Part shown: in pieces, positions 35,081-43,916 of the stretch
Position numbering within the stretch: position 1 is the first letter of the stretch
How the letters are laid out: each line of letters starts with the position of its first letter
Assembly (NCBI GenBank): GCA_016197205.1
Contig: JACPWG010000128.1
Coordinates: 1-55,142, forward strand
Direction: 5' to 3'
From: Planctomycetota bacterium
Lineage (GTDB): Bacteria > Planctomycetota > MHYJ01 > WSZJ01 > JACPWG01
DNA: 55,142 bases
Notes under the pieces: generated by a model
Databases searched by the model: none
Told to the model about the DNA's origin: nothing
What the model saw: the letters and a program-made list of their open reading frames with translations, nothing else
Program-made: the position numbers and the translations under genes

Positions 35081-35767
35081 TCAGGCCGTGCCGGCCAGCC
35101 TCTCCGCGGGCTCGGGCTTCGGCGTCGTGATCCTCGCCGTGCCCGGCGACGCGATGCCGAGGGCGCGGATCACCCCGACGTGCCGCTCGCGTTCCCGGTT
35201 CACGTGCACCTTGAGCTGATCGAAAACATGCCCCGCGCCGGACAACCCTCGTATGCGGAAATAGGGTTCGTCGGAGCCGAAGGCCATCACCAGGAGATTT
35301 CCCGTGCCCAGCAGCCTCTGGGAGAAGGGACGCTCGATGAACAAGTCCCGCACCTCGTACAGCCAGAGGACCTCGCGCCGCTTGGAGAAGATCCCCCAAT
35401 CGACGTCGATGCGATGGGTCGTGATGCGATACGTGATCCCCATGCAATAGAACCAGCGGACCAGGAGGGCGAGCAGTACGCCCGCACAGGACGCTGCCAG
35501 GCACAGGTCGGTGCCCACCGCCTGGCCCACGCAGTAGCCGAAGACGAGCAGGAGCAGGATGTCGAACAGGTGCCAGAAGGAGGAGAGCACGCGGGGATGC
35601 CCGAAGAAGATCGCCGCCTCGGCGACGATCGGAGTGCGAGCGAACTCCCGCGACGGACCCGCTCCCGGCAGGCGAGGGGGCGTGCGGCCCTCGAGGAGGA
35701 TGCCGCACTTGGGACAGAAATTCGATTCGGGCGACGGCTCCGCGCCGCAATGCGAACAGGATGGCAT
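35081..35767 (-). CDS. zinc-ribbon membrane protein with bacterial PH domain
   Basis: 228 residues. A zinc ribbon (CSHC...CPKC) at 4-22, then membrane helices ~62-84 and ~88-106 (WHLFDILLLLVFGYCVGQAVG; GVLLALLVRWFYCMGI), then a PH-like domain (TYRITTHRIDVDWGIFSKRREVLWLYEVRDL) typical of DUF304/bPH_2 membrane proteins, and a charged tail. Function unknown. It lies between two signalling genes on the same strand. Confidence 0.7.
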   Translation of the reverse strand: MPSCSHCGAEPSPESNFCPKCGILLEGRTPPRLPGAGPSREFARTPIVAEAAIFFGHPRVLSSFWHLFDILLLLVFGYCVGQAVGTDLCLAASCAGVLLALLVRWFYCMGITYRITTHRIDVDWGIFSKRREVLWLYEVRDLFIERPFSQRLLGTGNLLVMAFGSDEPYFRIRGLSGAGHVFDQLKVHVNRERERHVGVIRALGIASPGTARITTPKPEPAERLAGTA

Positions 35768-35777
35768 GGCGTGAACC

Positions 35778-37238
35778 TCAGGAATTCCGGGCGCGTTGCA
35801 CCGCGAGCACCTTCCGGAGGTTCTCGAGGAGCGCCCGTGGTTGGAAGGGCTTGTACATGAAGAGGCGAACACCGAACAGGCTGGACAGGAACTCGCTCGA
35901 GTACCCGAACGTGTCCAGCGCCGTCAGGACGACGATGGGTACGCCGCGCGCCAGGCCCCGTTCGGAAAGGGCCCTGCAGAAGTCGAAGCCGTCCATGCGC
36001 GGCATGGCCAGATCCAGGAGGATGAGGTCGGGCGTCGCGGACGCGAGGGCTTCCAGGGCGGCGAGACCGTCGGGCGCGACCTGGACCTTGTAGCCCTCGC
36101 CCTCGAGGAGCGAGCGGACCATGTCCGCGATTTCCGGGTCGTCGTCGATGAGGAGAAGCCTCTCCCCCCGGCTTGGGGAGGGGGTGTGGCCCGCCATCCG
36201 GCGAGTCTCGACCGGAGCCCGTGCCTCGAGCTCCCGCCCATCCCCGGTCTCGGCCCCGGGGCCGCGGCCAGGCCCCTGGGACGCGGGGCGGGGGTCGCGA
36301 GGGAAGACCCTCGCCTCCAGCGACCGAGGGGTATCCGTGCGTTTTGTGGCGCGACCCCCTTCGACGGGCCTCAGGCCGGTCGCGATCACGACCCGGTTCT
36401 TCCCCGCCTCCTTCGCCTCGTACAACGCGGAGTCCGCCGCCGAGACGAGCGCGGCGCGCGTCCCTCCATCGCGGGGGAAGCTCGAGATGCCGATGGAGAC
36501 CGTCGGCCGGACGGCGCGGTTGTTCCACGGCAGGACGAACGGGTGGCGCGCCACGCGGCCGCGAATGCGCTCGGCCATCTGCGCGGCCTGGAGGTCGCTC
36601 ACGCGCGGGAGCACGAGGCAAAACTCGTCCCCCCCGTACCGACCGGCAACGTCGTAGGGGCGACAGCCCTCGCGGAGGATCGCCCCGACCTCCATCAGGA
36701 TGCGGTCCCCGGCCAGGTGGCCGAACACGTCGTTCACCGGCTTCAGATTGTCGAGGTCGATCATCAGGCAGGCGAGCGGATAGCCTTCGCGGCGTGCCCG
36801 CTCGATTTCGATGCCGAGGTGCTCGACGACGTGCCGGTGATTGAGCAGCCCCGTCAGCTCGTCCCGGCTCGCCTGGAGCGTGAGGTCCCGGATCAATTGC
36901 GCGATCCGCAGGTCCTTGCCGCGACTGAGCGTTCCGAGGACGCCGAAGGCCCAGCAAGCGAGCAGGGGGTAGGAGGCGGACGCCGCGAGGAGCAGCGGAT
37001 TGCGCAAGGCCGCCAGGAAACGCTCCGCCAGGGGCACGGTCGAGGCGGAGCACGCGATCGTGGCGGCCAACGTCAGGAACATGCCCGGGAGCCCGAGGAG
37101 CAGCCCGAAGCGGACGTAGGAGTTCGCGATCGGCCGATAGGTGTAGCGGTCGCCCAGGGCCTGGAGGAACCGTACGGTCTTCCACAGCCGAACTTCTTCG
37201 CGCGTTTCTTCGCGCCGGGTTTCCGCGGGAGAGTCCAT
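35778..37238 (-). CDS. diguanylate cyclase with C-terminal receiver domain
   Basis: 486 residues. Two N-terminal membrane helices (~44-64 and ~88-104), then a GGDEF domain (DELTGLLNHR, LMIDLDNLKPVND, RYGGDEF 200-206) with the inhibitory RxxD site RPYD (193-196) five residues before GGDEF. A Pro/Gly/Arg-rich spacer leads to a receiver (LLIDDDPEIADMV, LILLDLAMPRMDG, YKPF). It makes c-di-GMP from GTP and should be feedback inhibited. REC C-terminal to GGDEF is the reverse of the usual order. The upstream single receiver ends 20 bases before. Its ATG at 37238 follows GGTGGAG. Confidence 0.88.
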   Translation of the reverse strand: MDSPAETRREETREEVRLWKTVRFLQALGDRYTYRPIANSYVRFGLLLGLPGMFLTLAATIACSASTVPLAERFLAALRNPLLLAASASYPLLACWAFGVLGTLSRGKDLRIAQLIRDLTLQASRDELTGLLNHRHVVEHLGIEIERARREGYPLACLMIDLDNLKPVNDVFGHLAGDRILMEVGAILREGCRPYDVAGRYGGDEFCLVLPRVSDLQAAQMAERIRGRVARHPFVLPWNNRAVRPTVSIGISSFPRDGGTRAALVSAADSALYEAKEAGKNRVVIATGLRPVEGGRATKRTDTPRSLEARVFPRDPRPASQGPGRGPGAETGDGRELEARAPVETRRMAGHTPSPSRGERLLLIDDDPEIADMVRSLLEGEGYKVQVAPDGLAALEALASATPDLILLDLAMPRMDGFDFCRALSERGLARGVPIVVLTALDTFGYSSEFLSSLFGVRLFMYKPFQPRALLENLRKVLAVQRARNS

Positions 37239-37258
37239 GGGGGTCGAAGGCTCCACCG

Positions 37259-37645
37259 TCAAACCAGCATGGGCGAGAGCGCGCGACGCACGTTCTCGCG
37301 CAGCGTCTGGGATTCGAAGGGCTTGTACATGCAAAGGCAGACGCCGTAGTAGCCGAGCAGCGCTTCCTCGCTGTAGGCGAGATCGCTGAACGCGGTGAGG
37401 AGAATGACGGGGACCCCGGGGGCGAGACCACGCTGGGCGATCACCCTGCACAGCTCCAGACCGCTGATCTCGGGCATCATCACGTCCACGATCAACAAGT
37501 CGCACTTTTGTTCCTCAAGTCGCTGGAGGGCCGCCGACCCGGAAAGCCCGTAGTCGACCTGGTAGCCGTCCTTGGCCTCCAGGATCTGCTTCATCAAGAG
37601 GCACACGTCCTCTTCGTCGTCCACGATCAAGATTCGTTTTGACAT
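37259..37645 (-). CDS. single-domain response regulator (CheY-like)
   Basis: 128 residues: VDDEEDV, phospho-acceptor in LLIVDVMMPEISG, T/K residues in LLTAFS and MYKPF. No output domain. The segment CLCMYKPFESQTLRENVRRAL closely resembles the end of the receiver in the neighbouring diguanylate cyclase (RLFMYKPFQPRALLENLRKVL), so the two receivers look like paralogues. RBS AAGGAG precedes ATG 37645. Confidence 0.9.
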   Translation of the reverse strand: MSKRILIVDDEEDVCLLMKQILEAKDGYQVDYGLSGSAALQRLEEQKCDLLIVDVMMPEISGLELCRVIAQRGLAPGVPVILLTAFSDLAYSEEALLGYYGVCLCMYKPFESQTLRENVRRALSPMLV

Positions 37646-37730
37646 GGTCCGGTCTCCTTCCTGACGATCCGTGGTCGGGTTCGTGTTCGTAGCCTTGACA
37701 GGTCCTGGTCGGAAGCGCTCTTTCGGCGCG

Positions 37731-38897
37731 TCAGCCGTCCGCGTCCCACGGCGTCTGCGGCGCGATCGGTGTCCGGCCGGCGCAAGGCCGCAGGGGGAGC
37801 ACGACCTTCGCCACCGTGCCCTGACGCGCGAGGCTTTCGTATTCCAGACGCCCCCCGTGGGCCTGCGCCACCTGCCGCGCGATGGCGAGGTGGAGGGCGC
37901 GGCCTCCCCGCCGGCGGGCGGGGTGGACGAGGAGGCGCGGTTCCGCGCCGGGTGTTTCGCCTGGACCCGCGGCCGAGTCCGAGGCCGGAGCGGGCTGGCT
38001 CCAGACCCGGATCGACGCATCCCCGTTGAGGGCTTGCGAGAGGCAGATGCCCGCCCGGCCTCCCGGCGCCACCGCCTTCGCGGCGTTCGCGAGGAGGCTG
38101 CGGATCATCCATTCCAGCCGGGCCGGGTCCGCGGTCGCGAGTCCTTGCACGCCCTCCGTAGGCCGCTCGACAGTGACCCCGCGCCTCCGCATCTCCTCCT
38201 CGACCCGCGCCACGGCCCGCGAGACGATCGGGCCAAGCTCCACCGGCTCGATGGCGAGCACAGCGGCCTGCGTCCCCGCCTGCGCATGGTCGCTCAGTTC
38301 CTGGACCAGTTCCAGGACCCGATCGAGGTTGCGGAGGGCGACCTGGAGCCCATCCCTTTGTTGCGGGCTCACCGGTCCGAGCTGGCCCTCGAAGATCATG
38401 TTGGCGTATCCTCGCACCGTCACCAGTGGAGAGCGAAGCTCGTGGCACGCATCGAAGAGCAACTCGTCCTTTTGCCGGTCCAGAGCACGCAGCTCCCCGG
38501 CCTTGGCGGCCATGCGCATCAGTCCCGTATCGAGTGCGCACAGGATCGCCTCTCGCGCCTCGGCTTGCCGGCGGCGCCGAGCACTTACCACTCCGTAGGC
38601 GACTGCGGGCAGAAGGCCGCCCAGGAGGAGGAGCGGGAGCCCTGGGAGGAAGTCTCGCCGGGTGGCTCCGTCCGTCGAGCCGGTCGGGACCCGTGCGAGC
38701 TGTCCGATCAGGATCGCAACCCCGACCCCCGCCACGACGGCCGCCGCAGTGCCCGGGGTGAACCACATGCCGCGGGAAGACCCGCGCCGGAGGTTCGCCT
38801 GCGCCATGCTCCAGAAGCACGCGGCGTCCTGGGCCGGGCGCCCTCCGCGCCCGACCCTGTTTTCCCCCCAATTCCCGTGCAGTACTGAATTCGGCAT
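37731..38897 (-). CDS. membrane histidine kinase with degenerate ATP-binding domain
   Basis: 388 residues. Two membrane helices (~48-68 and ~84-106), then HisKA with FDACHELRSPLVTV (H ~151) and a coiled-coil. The ATPase part has an altered N-box (LLANAAKAVAPGG), no DxGxG box, and GRALHLAIARQVAQAHGG as G2. It may be an inactive or regulatory kinase. Start uncertain: ATGs at 38897, 38807 and 38768 are in frame; the last two give a membrane helix nearer the N-terminus. Confidence 0.7.
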   Translation of the reverse strand: MPNSVLHGNWGENRVGRGGRPAQDAACFWSMAQANLRRGSSRGMWFTPGTAAAVVAGVGVAILIGQLARVPTGSTDGATRRDFLPGLPLLLLGGLLPAVAYGVVSARRRRQAEAREAILCALDTGLMRMAAKAGELRALDRQKDELLFDACHELRSPLVTVRGYANMIFEGQLGPVSPQQRDGLQVALRNLDRVLELVQELSDHAQAGTQAAVLAIEPVELGPIVSRAVARVEEEMRRRGVTVERPTEGVQGLATADPARLEWMIRSLLANAAKAVAPGGRAGICLSQALNGDASIRVWSQPAPASDSAAGPGETPGAEPRLLVHPARRRGGRALHLAIARQVAQAHGGRLEYESLARQGTVAKVVLPLRPCAGRTPIAPQTPWDADG

Positions 38898-38970
38898 CGA
38901 AGTCTCCCGGTCGCGGCAACGTCTCCCTCATGGCCGGCGTGCACGATCCTCCAGTGCGACTTCAGGGGCC

Positions 38971-39142
38971 CTGAGTACCGCCCCACAGAATTGGGTGACC
39001 AATTTCCTCGGCGATTTCGGCCGCCTGCTTCGTTGCGCTCGCTCGACGTAGTTCTCCGTTACTACGCCTTGCTCGCGCGCCTCGCGGGCGGTCGAACTTG
39101 CCTTCGGCTATGGGTCACCGACTTCCGTGGAGCGGTACTGAG
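38971..39142. repeat. dispersed inverted-repeat element, family 1, copy C
   Basis: A full-length 172-bp copy bounded by CTGAGTACCGCCCCACAGAA and the complementary CGTGGAGCGGTACTGAG. It matches copy A almost throughout, including the central CTTCGTTGCG...CTACGCC palindrome. No stop codon of a recognised gene lies here; the nearest gene ends elsewhere. Confidence 0.8.
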
Positions 39143-39705
39143 CATCAACGTGACGATGAATTCATGGGACTCCATGGCCGCTCCCCACGCTAGAAGTATA
39201 GCAAATGAAACCGAAAAGTCAAATATATCGAACGAATAATTATATATTCTAATCTATGTTCGCGCTCTTGAAACTGAGAGTAAGTGCCTAGTGTGAATGA
39301 TGTAAAGAGCGATCCGAGACCTGCACGAAAATCGCTTGGCTTGGTCTGATTATCGGCACCGCAGCGGAATTGGACCCCTATCGGTGAACTTCTTGAAAGC
39401 GTATCCAGATTCGCAGGCGACGAAACCACAAAGACTCGAAGTCACCAAGACGAAAAGGCGTTTTTCGGCTGAGCCAAGCTCGCCCCCCTCACTGACGGTC
39501 CTTCGTGGTCTTCGTGGCTTTGTGGCTTGGTGGTTTCGTCGTCGGTTTGGGTTTCGGGCCTTCGCCCGAATTGGGGTCTTCCGCGCCGATTCGGAAGCCT
39601 CGCCGGTCATTGACTCGACCGTGCGAGGGCCGCGCAGCAGGAGGGGGAACTGGAGGGGGGGGCGGTGGAGGGGGGCGGTGGAGGGGGGAGTCCTCTGGCC
39701 GGTGA
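39143..39705. other. AT-rich intergenic island and degenerate CCACGAAG repeats
   Basis: No gene is supported. 39190-39310 is strongly AT-rich (AAATATATCGAACGAATAAT and following bases), unlike anything else in the window. 39418-39541 is an imperfect inverted repeat with perfect 12-bp ends (CGACGAAACCAC and GTGGTTTCGTCG) built from degenerate CCACGAAG-type units. Confidence 0.6.
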
Positions 39706-40824
39706 TCAGGCACCGAGGAATTTCATCAGGCGGACGATCGAATCGCCGATCCCCTTCGTGCCGAATTGCTGGAGAAGGACAACCACGATCGCCGGGGGGA
39801 TCGCCTCGAGAAGGGTCGTTCCCCAACCGCGGTGCAGCATCGCGAAGACCAGGAAGCCGAGCCAGGGCATGAGGAGGTAGTCGAGGTACTGGAAGCCAAG
39901 GGGCCACATGGTGTGGTAGCCGAACACGCACAGCAGGTGGGCCGAGGTGGCGACGCCGGAGAGGTAGGCGAGGACGAGGACGACGGAGAGCGGGTTTCGG
40001 GACGAGCCGTGCACGACGAGGGAGAGGTTCATCGCCAGCGCCTGGAGGGTCAGGACCATGAGGAGGGCCAACAGGACGGCAACGAAGCCCCCGAGGTTCG
40101 AAAGTTGTTCGACGCTGATTTCGATCACCCGCGTGTCTCCTCCCCGCAGTTCCAGCCCGATGACGATCGCCGCCGAGAGCAAGTAGAAAATCCCCGCCCC
40201 GATGCAGATCACATCGTGATCGAAGGCCTCGACCAGTTTCTCCGCGATGCTGAAGGGTTCCAGCACCGTGCCGAGGAGGAGCTCATCGAAGCCGGGCGGC
40301 GGGAGTTTCGGCTTCCGCTTCTTGCCGATCGCCGTGGCCCCCATCGCCATCGCGCCGGACTGGCGGAGCCGACTCGCGGCGGTGGGATGGACGGTGGGCC
40401 GCTCTCCCGTGGCGAAATCGATGCCGCAATTCGGGCAGGTGAGCGCCTCCACCGGGACCAGTTCCACGCAGGCCGGACACTTCTTGGGCGGACGCCCGCC
40501 GGGCCGGACGCCCGAAGCCCGGATCGCGGCGATGCCCGAGTAGGGCGGCGCGGTGGCCGGCGCCGGCGGAACCTGGCCCGCATCGGCGGGCGTTGGCGCT
40601 TGCGCAGGAGAAGGGGAAAGGGGGGAGGCGGGAGGCGCGCCGGCGGGGGCGACGGTCGGGTTCGCTGTTTCGGCCGAGGTGCCGGCAGCCTGGACCTGGA
40701 CGGTGGGAGACTTGCGTGGCAGGGAGAGAATGGCTCCGCAGGAGGTGCACTGGTACCGACGGCCCGCAAACTCGTCTCCAAGCGTCGCCACCTGCCCGCA
40801 GTCGCACTTCACATCGATCGACAC
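39706..40824 (-). CDS. double zinc-ribbon protein with multi-helix membrane domain
   Basis: 372 residues. The N-terminal ribbon CDCGQVATLGDEFAGRRYQCTSCGA (7-30) and a second ribbon KCPACVELVPVEALTCPNCGIDF (~115-137) are separated by a Pro/Ala/Thr-rich linker. Five to six hydrophobic helices fill ~205-360 (ICIGAGIFYLLSAAIVIGL, FVAVLLALLMVLTLQALAMNL, VVLVLAYLSGVATSAHLLCVF). The pattern is common in soil and planctomycete-like genomes, with a YIP1-like membrane region. No enzyme motif. Function unknown. Confidence 0.55.
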   Translation of the reverse strand: MSIDVKCDCGQVATLGDEFAGRRYQCTSCGAILSLPRKSPTVQVQAAGTSAETANPTVAPAGAPPASPLSPSPAQAPTPADAGQVPPAPATAPPYSGIAAIRASGVRPGGRPPKKCPACVELVPVEALTCPNCGIDFATGERPTVHPTAASRLRQSGAMAMGATAIGKKRKPKLPPPGFDELLLGTVLEPFSIAEKLVEAFDHDVICIGAGIFYLLSAAIVIGLELRGGDTRVIEISVEQLSNLGGFVAVLLALLMVLTLQALAMNLSLVVHGSSRNPLSVVLVLAYLSGVATSAHLLCVFGYHTMWPLGFQYLDYLLMPWLGFLVFAMLHRGWGTTLLEAIPPAIVVVLLQQFGTKGIGDSIVRLMKFLGA

Positions 40825-41232
40825 GCCACACGCCCTTCGTAAAGAGCCTGCAAAAAAAAGGTAGCAAGTCCTGTGGTCTTGAAGCTGACCGCGTTGGAAT
40901 GGGCGGAGGGCAATCGACCGAGGCCGGCATTATACAAAACTCCACCGAGTCGCGTCGAGCGTCCGGCGCGCCGCCGCGAGGGTGCCGCTGCGAGGGCCGG
41001 GGGCCGGAGCCTCACGCGGAGCCGTGCGGCGCCTCGCTCGCCCCGGCGTCGGCGCCCGCGCAAGAATTACATTACATTTTCGTGGATCGACCGATGGCTG
41101 GGGGCGCGGGCCTCCGGCCCGCGCAGCGCGGCCCAGAGGGCCGCGCCCCCAGGAGCCTCGAGGACCGATTCTGCACAGTTATTTCTGCGCGGGCGCTCAC
41201 CGTCGACGGTGCTTCCCGGGCCACCTTCAACC
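40825..41232. other. intergenic region carrying family-2 element
   Basis: About 400 bases without a gene between the divergent zinc-ribbon gene and the chemotaxis operon. 41052-41196 is the family-2 repeat; the rest shows no pattern. Confidence 0.5.
41052..41196. repeat. dispersed inverted-repeat element, family 2, copy 3 (inverted)
   Basis: 145 bp, bounded by GCGCCCGCGCA and TGCGCGGGCGC; shares ATTTTCGTGGATCGACCGAT and CCCCAGGAGCCTCGAGG with copies 1 and 2. It contains two nested G/C hairpins (around CCTCCGG and CCAGAGGG). Confidence 0.8.
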
Positions 41233-41261
41233 TTGTGGAATTCCCCGCTCTGCGCTAGAAT
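41233..41261 (+). promoter_or_regulatory. probable promoter of the chemotaxis operon
   Basis: TTGTGG (41233-41238), a 17-bp spacer and TAGAAT (41256-41261). The expected start point near 41268 is about 50 bases before the GTG of cheW-1. Confidence 0.5.
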
Positions 41262-41316
41262 TCCCGTCGAAGCTCTGCTTCGACGCGCCCACGGGCAGAC
41301 GCAAGGGGGAGCCATC

Positions 41317-41802
41317 GTGATCACGCCGCCGACTCCGAGGGAGCCGGGTCCGGTCCTCCTGGTGCGGACGCGCACCTGCGTGGCCGCCCTTCCGTTGCCT
41401 TCCGTCGTCGAGACCCTGCGTCCATTGCCCACCGAGCCCGTCGCGGGCATGCCGGCCTTCGTCCGCGGCGTCGCCGTCGTCCGGGGCGGGCCCACGCCCG
41501 TCATCGATCTGGCCGCGCTGCTCAGCGGCGGCGCCTTCGCCCCGGACCCGGAGGTCGCTCGCTTCGTGACGCTGAGAGTGGGCGAACGACGCGTCGCCCT
41601 GGCGGTCGCCGCCGTGCTCGGCGTCGGGGGTCTCGACGAATCCACCCTCCACTCCCTGCCGCCCTTGCTCGGTGCGGCCTGCGGCGAGTTCGTGGAGGCG
41701 CTCGGAGCGCACGACGCCCAACTCCTCCTGGTCCTTCGCGCCGCCCGGCTCCTCCCGGAAGAAGTCTGGCGCGCGCTCGCTCAGCCGGAGCTTACCCGAT
41801 GA
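41317..41802 (+). CDS. cheW: CheW-like chemotaxis coupling protein 1
   Basis: 161 residues of the CheW fold: VVETLRPLPTEPVAG, FVRGVAVVRGGPTPVIDLAALL and RFVTLRVGERRVALAVAAVLGV. It couples receptors to CheA. GTG start behind AAGGGGGAGCC. The last codon overlaps the cheR start (ATGA-type, 4 bases). The N-terminal strand is short for the family. Confidence 0.8.
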   Translation: MITPPTPREPGPVLLVRTRTCVAALPLPSVVETLRPLPTEPVAGMPAFVRGVAVVRGGPTPVIDLAALLSGGAFAPDPEVARFVTLRVGERRVALAVAAVLGVGGLDESTLHSLPPLLGAACGEFVEALGAHDAQLLLVLRAARLLPEEVWRALAQPELTR

Positions 41803-43370
41803 AGGTCCTCGTCGACAGGTCGGACGTCGAGCGTTTTCGGGAGCTCGTTGCCGTTCGCCTGGGGCTGCACTTCGACGACGCCAAGCTGGATTTCCTTGCG
41901 GACACGCTGCGCGAGCGAACGGCGGCCGCCGGTTGCGGCCCCGCCTCCTACCTCGACCGCCTGGCGGCCCCGGCGGGTTGGAGGGAGGAAAGCGGTCCGC
42001 TCGCGGAGGCGCTGACGGTCACGGAAACCTTTTTTTTTAGAAACGGGGACCACTTTCGGGCGCTGCTCGAGGCGGTCCTGCCGTCGCGTGCGACCGCGCC
42101 AGGCGCCCGACGGGAACTGCGCATCCTCTCCGCCGGCTGCGCGTCGGGCGAGGAACCCTACTCCCTGGCGATCCTCCTGCGGGAGCGCCTGCCGGCCCTG
42201 CTTGCGGGGTGCGTGACCAAGATCGTCGCCGTGGAGCTCAATCCCGCCATGTTAAGGAAGGCAGAGGCGGGCCGCTACAGTGAATGGGCCTTGCGTGAGA
42301 CGCCGGCCGACGTCCAGGAGCGCTGGTTCCGCGCCGTGGGGCGCGACTTTCAGCTCGACCCGTCCCTCCGCGCGACGGTCGCCTTCGAGCCGCGCAACCT
42401 CGTGGACGAGGACCTCGCCTTCTGGCAGGCGGGCGCGTTCGACGTGGTCTTCTGCCGCAACGTGATCATGTATTTCCGTCCGGACGTCGCCAGGGCGGTC
42501 GTCGCGCGCATCGCCCGCGCGCTGGTCCCCGGCGGGGTCCTCTTCCTCGGCCACGCCGAGACCCTCCGCGGTTTGTCGGAGGCCTTCCACCTGCGCCACA
42601 CGCACGGGACCTTTTACTACGAGCGTCGCGGAGGCACGGAGCCCGGCGGCGCACCGGAGCCTCAGCGCAGCGAGCGAGCGCCGGCGCCGGGGCCGGCGCC
42701 GGCGCCGGCGCCGCACCCACCGGATGGATCCTGGGTGAACGCCATCCAGGACGCCTCGGACCGGATCGCGCGGCTCGCGGGGACACCGGGGCGCGCCTCC
42801 ACGTTCCCGGACGCGGCTCGCGTCGGCGGAGGGCCGGTGCGGGCCTCCGCGGTTGCGCCGCGCGGCTGCCCGGACCTCGGCGTCGCGCTCGAGCTGCTGC
42901 GAGCCGAGCGCTTCTCGGAGGCGCTGGACCTGCTGCACGCGCTCCCGCCGGAATCCCTGTCCGATCCGGACGCGCAGTTGCTGCGGGCGGTCCTCCTCAC
43001 GAACGCCGGCGCGCGCGCGGAGGCGGAAGCGGCCTGTGCGCGCATCCTGGAGGTCGACGAGCTGAACGCGGGCGCCCGCTACCTCATGGCCCTTTGTCGC
43101 GAGCAAGCGGGCGACCTGCGCGCGGCGGTCGAGCAGGACCAGGCGGCCATCTATCTCGATCCGGGGTTCGCGATGGCTCGCGTCCACCTGGGGCGGCTGG
43201 CCAGGCGCTCGGGGGATGTTTCGGCGGCCCGCCGGGAGCTGGGGCAGGCGCTCGTCCTCCTGCCCCGCGAGGACGCCTCGCGCATCCTGCTCTTCGGCGG
43301 AGGCTTCAGCCGCGAGGCCCTCGTCGGCCTCTGTGGCGCCGAGCTGGCGGCCTGTGGAGGCGCGCCATGA
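41799..43370 (+). CDS. cheR: CheR-type MCP methyltransferase with C-terminal TPR region
   Basis: 523 residues. The SAM-dependent methyltransferase domain (1-~270) has the TVTETFFFRNGDHF motif, ILSAGCASGEEPYSLAI (SAM-binding GxxxGEEPYS) and FDVVFCRNVIMYF. It methylates Glu residues of the receptor. A Pro-rich spacer and ~150 residues of TPR-like helices follow (ALELLRAERFSEALDLLHAL, AEAACARILEVDELNAGARYLMALC). A T9 run (42030-42038) encodes FFF in the conserved motif. Four-base overlap with both neighbours. Confidence 0.93.
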   Translation: MKVLVDRSDVERFRELVAVRLGLHFDDAKLDFLADTLRERTAAAGCGPASYLDRLAAPAGWREESGPLAEALTVTETFFFRNGDHFRALLEAVLPSRATAPGARRELRILSAGCASGEEPYSLAILLRERLPALLAGCVTKIVAVELNPAMLRKAEAGRYSEWALRETPADVQERWFRAVGRDFQLDPSLRATVAFEPRNLVDEDLAFWQAGAFDVVFCRNVIMYFRPDVARAVVARIARALVPGGVLFLGHAETLRGLSEAFHLRHTHGTFYYERRGGTEPGGAPEPQRSERAPAPGPAPAPAPHPPDGSWVNAIQDASDRIARLAGTPGRASTFPDAARVGGGPVRASAVAPRGCPDLGVALELLRAERFSEALDLLHALPPESLSDPDAQLLRAVLLTNAGARAEAEAACARILEVDELNAGARYLMALCREQAGDLRAAVEQDQAAIYLDPGFAMARVHLGRLARRSGDVSAARRELGQALVLLPREDASRILLFGGGFSREALVGLCGAELAACGGAP

Positions 43371-43879
43371 CGGCTTCGTCGCCGGGCGGCCAAGGACGCG
43401 CCGCCGAGCTCCGCCGCGATTTCGACCGGGCCTTCGGGGCGCCCGCGGAGGTCGGGGTCCCGGACCTCGAGAACCTTCTCGCCGTGCGCGTCGGCGGGGA
43501 TGCGTATGCGTTCAAGGTCCGGGAGCTGGCGGAGCTTTCCCGGGGCCGGAGGGTCGTCCCGGTGCCGAGCGGGAAGCCCGCGCTGCTCGGCCTTGCGGGG
43601 CTTCGCGGCGTGCTCGTGCAGGTCTACGACCTCGCCGCCCTGCTCGGCCATGCGGCGGAGAGCGAGGCGCCGCGTTGGCTGGTCCTCTGCGGCGGGAGCG
43701 AGTCGGTGGCACTCGGCTTTCAGCACCTGGAAGGCTACCTGCGCCTTCCGCGGGCCGAGGTCTATGCGGCGGCGGTCGCCGACGGGGCGAAGCGTCACCT
43801 GCGCGAGGCCGTGCGTGCGGGGGGCTGCGTCCGAGGCGTGATCAGCGTGGCGTCGATCCTGGCGGCGCTTGAATCCTGA
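43367..43879 (+). CDS. cheW: CheW-like chemotaxis coupling protein 2
   Basis: 170 residues. NLLAVRVGGDAYAFKVRELAEL, VVPVPSGKPALLGLAGLRGVLVQVYDLAALLG and CVRGVISVASILAAL match CheW. The ATG overlaps the cheR stop. The second coupling protein of the operon differs from the first, which may let the array combine different receptors. Confidence 0.85.
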   Translation: MTASSPGGQGRAAELRRDFDRAFGAPAEVGVPDLENLLAVRVGGDAYAFKVRELAELSRGRRVVPVPSGKPALLGLAGLRGVLVQVYDLAALLGHAAESEAPRWLVLCGGSESVALGFQHLEGYLRLPRAEVYAAAVADGAKRHLREAVRAGGCVRGVISVASILAALES

Positions 43880-43916
43880 GCGGGCCGGTGGCTTGAAGGC
43901 TGGAAGGGAGAACCTT

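Noticed and set aside
33297..35219. A long plus-strand frame over the hybrid kinase
   Set aside because: Antisense shadow; starts in the family-4 element and has no family motif, while the minus strand has all REC/HK boxes.
39706..40824. Plus-strand frame opposite the zinc-ribbon membrane gene
   Set aside because: Glu/Arg/Gly-rich antisense; the minus frame has two zinc ribbons and membrane helices.
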